Source of the DNA: JAVVEH01 sp032251435
Lineage (GTDB): Bacteria; Verrucomicrobiota; Lentisphaeria; Oligosphaerales; MVZH01
Reading direction: 5' to 3'
Length of the DNA: 23,439 bases
NCBI GenBank assembly: GCA_032251435.1
Contig: JAVVEH010000059.1
Location: 1-23,439, forward strand
In this document: positions 20,901-23,439 of the stretch, one piece after another
Numbering within the stretch: the first letter of the stretch is position 1
Layout of the letters: each line of letters begins with the position of its first letter
Program-made: the position numbers and the translations under genes
Notes under the pieces: generated by a model
What the model saw: only the letters and a program-made list of their open reading frames with translations
The model's database searches: none
What the model was told of the DNA's origin: nothing

Positions 20901-23400
20901 TGACCAGTTATGGCAGAAACATATCCGCGACCGCCGGGAGTTGCGCAGCAAGACCCGCGACCAATGGACCCTCTACGGCCAATCCTCATGCGAAGCAGGC
21001 TCACCCGTTTCCGGAATTTCGTCCACCGGTACTCCGGCGGGCGCAATTCCGGGAACCAGCTTGGGGAGGTCCGGAGGGACGCGTTCCTCCGGTGCGGGGT
21101 CTGGGGTGCAAAACCCCAGTCTTCCCTCCCTCACCACCCGGGAGAAAGACAAGCTGTTCCGGGAGAAGATACTGGCCAAAGAAATTCAGAACAGCAGTGC
21201 GTATCGGCGGCTGAAGTTGGTGATGGATTATTGGTGCGCGTTGTGGTTTTGGCCGATCGAGAAAGCCGATCAGCTACCGACACGTGAAGCCTATTTGATG
21301 GAATTGCAGGCCATTTTGGAAGGCGGGGTTTACGATGTGCGGTACTTCGAGGGCAACCAGGCTTTGCTTGATCTAGAGGGAGTCGGCAAACAGCCTGATC
21401 TACCTTATGGTGACAGCGAATATGGCTTTGTCAACATCGATGCTTTGTGCAAGAACTACGAGCGCCTGGCCCTGGTTAGCGAGCTGGGCAAGCGCTACCG
21501 TTTCCATCACTGGGAACTGGAATTCGCCGACCTGTTTGCGGAGCGCGGCGGGTTCGATTTGATTTTGGGAAATCCCCCGTGGTTGAAAGTCGAATGGAGC
21601 GAAGGCGGGGTGCTCGGCGATGTGAATCCGCGGTTTGTTTTCGACAAGCTGTCCGCCAGCCAGCTCAACAAGAGCCGCGAGCAGGCCCTCGAAGACCACC
21701 CCGGCCTGAGAGAACTCTACCTGTCCGAATTCGAGGAAGCCGACGGCACCCAGACCTTCCTCAATGCCACCAGCAATTATCCCGTCCTCAAAGGTGTACA
21801 GACCAACCTCTACAAATGCTTCCTGCCCCAGGCGTGGACGATTGGCAACCCTGCGGGCGTCTCCGGCTTCCTCCATCCAGAAGGCACCTACGATGATCCA
21901 AAAGGTGGGGAGTTAAGGAAGCAGATCTACCCGCGACTCTGCCACCATTTTCAGTTTGACAATGAGCTGCACCTCTTTGCCGAGGTGCATCACTGCACCA
22001 AATTCAGCGTCAACACCTACCGTAATAGCTTGCGTAATCCGCACTTCGACCACATCGCCAACCTGTTCGCCACCTCGACCGTCGATTTATCCTATGCGCA
22101 TGCCGGGCAGGGTCCTGTCGAGGGCATCAAGGACAGCGAGTCGAACTGGAATGTGCATGGCCACCGCAACCGAGTGGTGAGGGTAGACAAGGACGTGCTG
22201 GCGTTGTTCGCCAAACTCTACGACGATGCGGGTACTCCGGCCCTGGCCGCCCGCCTGCCCGCCCTCCACGCCACCGATGTTCTGGCCGTGCTTGCGAAGT
22301 TCGCAGACCAACCACGGCGGCTCGGAGATCTTCAGGGACAATATTTCTCCACAGAAATGTGGCACGAAACCAATGCCCAGAAGGATGAGACCATCCAGCG
22401 CGAGACGCGTTTTGCGGAATCCGCAGAGGAATGGATTCTGTCCGGCCCGCACTTCTTCGTCGGTAATCCGTTCAACAAGACCCCGCGCCGGGAATGCACC
22501 AAGAATTCCGACTACGACCCCATCGACTTGTCAATTATCCCGGACGACTACCTGCCGCGCACCAACTACGTCCCCGCCTGTTCCCCCCAGGAATACGCCC
22601 GCCGGACTCCCCACGTCCCCTGGGATGCCGACGGGAATCCGACGGAGAAGAAGTCGGAGCAGGTGCGGGTGACGGAATGTTATCGGATGATGCACCGACG
22701 ACAGTTGAGCCAGTCTGGTGAACGCACCTTTGTGCCCTCATTGATACCGACAGGAGCCGGGCACATAAATCCGGTGGTCAGTACTGCCTTCCGAGTAGAC
22801 GCATCCCCCCTAGATTTTCTTCCGTTCGCGGTGTCCCTCCCGTTTGACTTTTATACCAAGTCAACAGGCAAGGGAGATATGTATGGAAACAATCTCGGCA
22901 TGTTTCCGCTTCCATCTGCGAATTCCGCAATGGTACTTCGTGCCCTCAGACTTCTTGCCCTCACCACCCACTACGCCGACCTCTGGTCCTCGTGCTGGGA
23001 CGAGGCATTCAAGCGTGACCGCTGGGCGAAAGATGATCCGCGCCTTGACCATGCGACCTTCGCAAATTTGACCCCGGAATGGACGCGTGATTGCGCCCTC
23101 CGCACCGATTTCGAGCGCCGCCAGGCGCTGGTCGAGATCGATGTCCTCGCCGCCATGGCGCTGGGGTTGACCTGCGATGAACTCTGCGCCATCTACCGCA
23201 TCCAGTTCCCCGTCCTCCGCCAGAACGAAGCCGACACCTGGTATGACCAAAACGGACGCATCGTTTTCACTTGCAGCAAAGGCCTGCCCGGTGTCGGACT
23301 CGACCGGCAAAGCTGGAATGAGATACGGAAGCTTAATGAAGTGGTTAGTGGGGAGTGGGAAGTGGCTAGTGGGAAGGGGGAAGTGGCTAGTATAATGTAA
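17971..23400 (+). CDS. drmMI: N6-adenine DNA methyltransferase, DISARM DrmMI/Eco57I-like, with repeat-derived inserts
   Basis: This 1809-aa protein is a class I SAM-dependent adenine methyltransferase, probably the self-marking component of the island. The long N-terminal region (1-570) begins MAIDLTGIGNINEFYTDHYL. The SAM motif is CEPAMGSGAFL (588-598), the next motif is GVDLNSVAVELAEVSLWL, and the catalytic NPPW is at 1201-1204. WCALWFWPI and ADTWYDQNGRIVFT recall the DISARM and BREX PglX-like methylases. Three GC-rich palindromic elements (19828-20120, 20424-20690, 21007-21119) add roughly 225 aa of G/S/P/R-rich sequence in linkers without breaking the frame. The C-terminus is a 21-bp repeat (EVVSGEW-EVASGKG-EVASIM) and seems shorter than relatives. 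The ribosome-binding site is weak. Whether the enlarged enzyme is active is unknown. Confidence 0.85.
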   Translation: MAIDLTGIGNINEFYTDHYLAAVLENDLKDLFRTWTEMDREKTGQISPPRALNNLHKPYFRLLSELERAWDPAEIAARQRTLIAELLHALGYSLQPTEISLDGLGKKEDNVVLPILGGVKNAAGAPLLWIIETICPVEEMQSPLDQQLDPCQIADSALSSLPEHESLEELISKRIFSLPEPPRWVLAINLGGIELIDRSKWAEKRLLRFDVKEIFDRRESTTLRAMAALLHRESVCPEEGMPLLDTLAENSHKHAYAVSEDLKYAAREAIELLGNEAVYYIREVRKEAIFGKTGKPVLDEAELTNECLRYLYRLLFLFYIEAREELGYAPLNSEEYRLGYSLESLRNLEMVPLTTDDARNGMYIDQSITLLFKLLYEGFEPSKNKQALLGGLQGSLHHTFDMAPLKSHLFDPSRTPILNKVKFRNHVLQRVLKLLSLSTGRGQSGRNHRSGRISYAQLGINQLGAVYEGLLSYSGFFVAREGGLYEVRNPKDDYNELHNAYFVPAHELEHYSKAERFIPQLDPDTGKTVERLRHFPRGTFIYRLAGRNRQKSASYYTPECLTQCVVKYALKELLKDKSADEILHLTICEPAMGSGAFLNEAINQLAAAYLQAKQREAKNGALRQTPLGDVQTSPRPLSSRDVRNPQTESPPADSAHPVADASRDESTVDAISLPCAAAPAVCGISSSGTPEGEIPRTRDEGSGESRRPGGGSGAEPLTVLGHDEYGQELQRVKAYIAANNVYGVDLNSVAVELAEVSLWLNTIHPGCPVPWLNMQLVAGNSLIGTRRQAYKSSLLNPKKGDPKWLDEPPVHYPLNPNVGVSHPEPRAGASRLPGPLTQVSGILPAEASDKIPETMANASRGNKHEVDAPVGEVGGAASAAASSPTQDEGGPGEVWTSPGGGVGAGPRRPSRSVYHFLLPDTNMSAYSDKVVKGMVEYETDDGKTRSRFDDIRDWRRDFCKPFEEHQIDILERLSHQIDQLWQKHIRDRRELRSKTRDQWTLYGQSSCEAGSPVSGISSTGTPAGAIPGTSLGRSGGTRSSGAGSGVQNPSLPSLTTREKDKLFREKILAKEIQNSSAYRRLKLVMDYWCALWFWPIEKADQLPTREAYLMELQAILEGGVYDVRYFEGNQALLDLEGVGKQPDLPYGDSEYGFVNIDALCKNYERLALVSELGKRYRFHHWELEFADLFAERGGFDLILGNPPWLKVEWSEGGVLGDVNPRFVFDKLSASQLNKSREQALEDHPGLRELYLSEFEEADGTQTFLNATSNYPVLKGVQTNLYKCFLPQAWTIGNPAGVSGFLHPEGTYDDPKGGELRKQIYPRLCHHFQFDNELHLFAEVHHCTKFSVNTYRNSLRNPHFDHIANLFATSTVDLSYAHAGQGPVEGIKDSESNWNVHGHRNRVVRVDKDVLALFAKLYDDAGTPALAARLPALHATDVLAVLAKFADQPRRLGDLQGQYFSTEMWHETNAQKDETIQRETRFAESAEEWILSGPHFFVGNPFNKTPRRECTKNSDYDPIDLSIIPDDYLPRTNYVPACSPQEYARRTPHVPWDADGNPTEKKSEQVRVTECYRMMHRRQLSQSGERTFVPSLIPTGAGHINPVVSTAFRVDASPLDFLPFAVSLPFDFYTKSTGKGDMYGNNLGMFPLPSANSAMVLRALRLLALTTHYADLWSSCWDEAFKRDRWAKDDPRLDHATFANLTPEWTRDCALRTDFERRQALVEIDVLAAMALGLTCDELCAIYRIQFPVLRQNEADTWYDQNGRIVFTCSKGLPGVGLDRQSWNEIRKLNEVVSGEWEVASGKGEVASIM
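19828..20120 (+). mobile_element. Palindromic repeat element, copy A, inside the methylase gene
   Basis: About 293 bp lie between the SAM motif and the next methyltransferase motif. The right part (20011-20120) has the inverted repeat gtttgcggaattt/aaattccgcgaac and GC-rich hairpins ending in gggggcagagcccc. The left part contains a 22-nt segment (19851-19872) that is the exact reverse complement of 20643-20664 in copy B. Positions 20068-20098 match the reverse complement of 20448-20478 at 30 of 31 bases. Boundaries are estimated from where the similarity ends. Confidence 0.82.
20424..20690 (-). mobile_element. Palindromic repeat element, copy B, inverted, inside the methylase gene
   Basis: About 267 bp with the same layout as copy A but in reverse orientation: the GC-rich hairpin cggggtttcgcaccccg (20424-20440) comes first, then gtttccggaatttt/caaaattccggaaac (20484-20531), and the 22-nt match to copy A near the right end. 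Although inverted, it contains no stop in the methylase frame. It lies between the motif GNSLIGTRR and the VYHFLLPD block. Confidence 0.82.
21007..21119 (+). mobile_element. Palindromic repeat element, copy C (short form), inside the methylase gene
   Basis: 113 bp correspond to only the right part of copy A, in the same orientation and the same reading frame. Copy C gives SGISSTGTPAGAIPG where A gives CGISSSGTPEGEIPR. It starts with gtttccggaattt, includes tccggtgcggggt-type GC hairpins and ends with ctggggtgcaaaaccccag. It lies just before the block NSSAYRRLKLVMDYW. Confidence 0.82.
23338..23391. repeat. 21-bp tandem repeat forming the methylase C-terminus
   Basis: The 12-mer gaagtgg(c/t)tagt begins at 23338, 23359 and 23380, an exact 21-bp period. 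Because 21 is a multiple of three it encodes a repeated heptapeptide, and the gene stops 7 bp after the last 12-mer. The 39 bp after the stop show no feature. Confidence 0.85.
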
Positions 23401-23439
23401 AATTTAAACTTGCGCAATCTTTAACACTAACCTATATTA

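Overview
The window is most likely chromosomal DNA from an uncultured Gram-negative bacterium. lpxD (lipid A synthesis) and an OmpH/Skp periplasmic chaperone point to an LPS-bearing outer membrane. An archaeal-type IMP cyclohydrolase (PurO family), an alanyl-tRNA synthetase without its C-terminal third, and abundant intergenic tandem and palindromic repeats would fit a deep-branching lineage such as the PVC/Omnitrophota neighbourhood. That placement is inference; there is no rRNA here to settle it.

Positions 1-12.9 kb are housekeeping. After a 9-bp tandem array at the window edge come purO, hisD, hisC, an RsuA/RluB-type pseudouridine synthase and cysK, all on +. cysK meets a convergent sugar-nucleotide epimerase gene and their 3' ends overlap by 31 bp. 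A 586-bp divergent intergenic region rich in short repeats leads to a tight + operon: alaS (short form), ompH/skp, lpxD, comF, accD. The operon ends at a terminator whose stem lies inside the 3' end of a convergent AI-2E-family transporter gene.

Positions 12.9-14.2 kb hold no convincing protein gene. An intact tRNA-Tyr(GTA) is flanked by a decayed 5' copy, interrupted by three 15-nt palindromes (one insert splits the anticodon), and by a decayed 3' copy with its own terminator. The last 20 nt of the tRNA are exactly duplicated 158 bp downstream, as expected at the edge of a genomic island integrated at a tRNA gene.

Positions 14.2-23.4 kb look like a defence island: a DrmD-like SNF2 helicase, a DUF3800 protein overlapping it, a possible small ORF, and a very large N6-adenine DNA methyltransferase resembling the class 1 DISARM methylase. 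The window ends just after this gene, so whether drmA, drmB and drmC follow cannot be seen. The methylase gene carries three related GC-rich palindromic elements, two in one orientation and one inverted. All keep the reading frame open, and all sit in linkers between methyltransferase motifs. Its 3' end is made of a 21-bp in-frame tandem repeat and may replace the family's normal C-terminus. These in-frame elements, together with the palindromes in the tRNA copy, are the most unusual content of the window.
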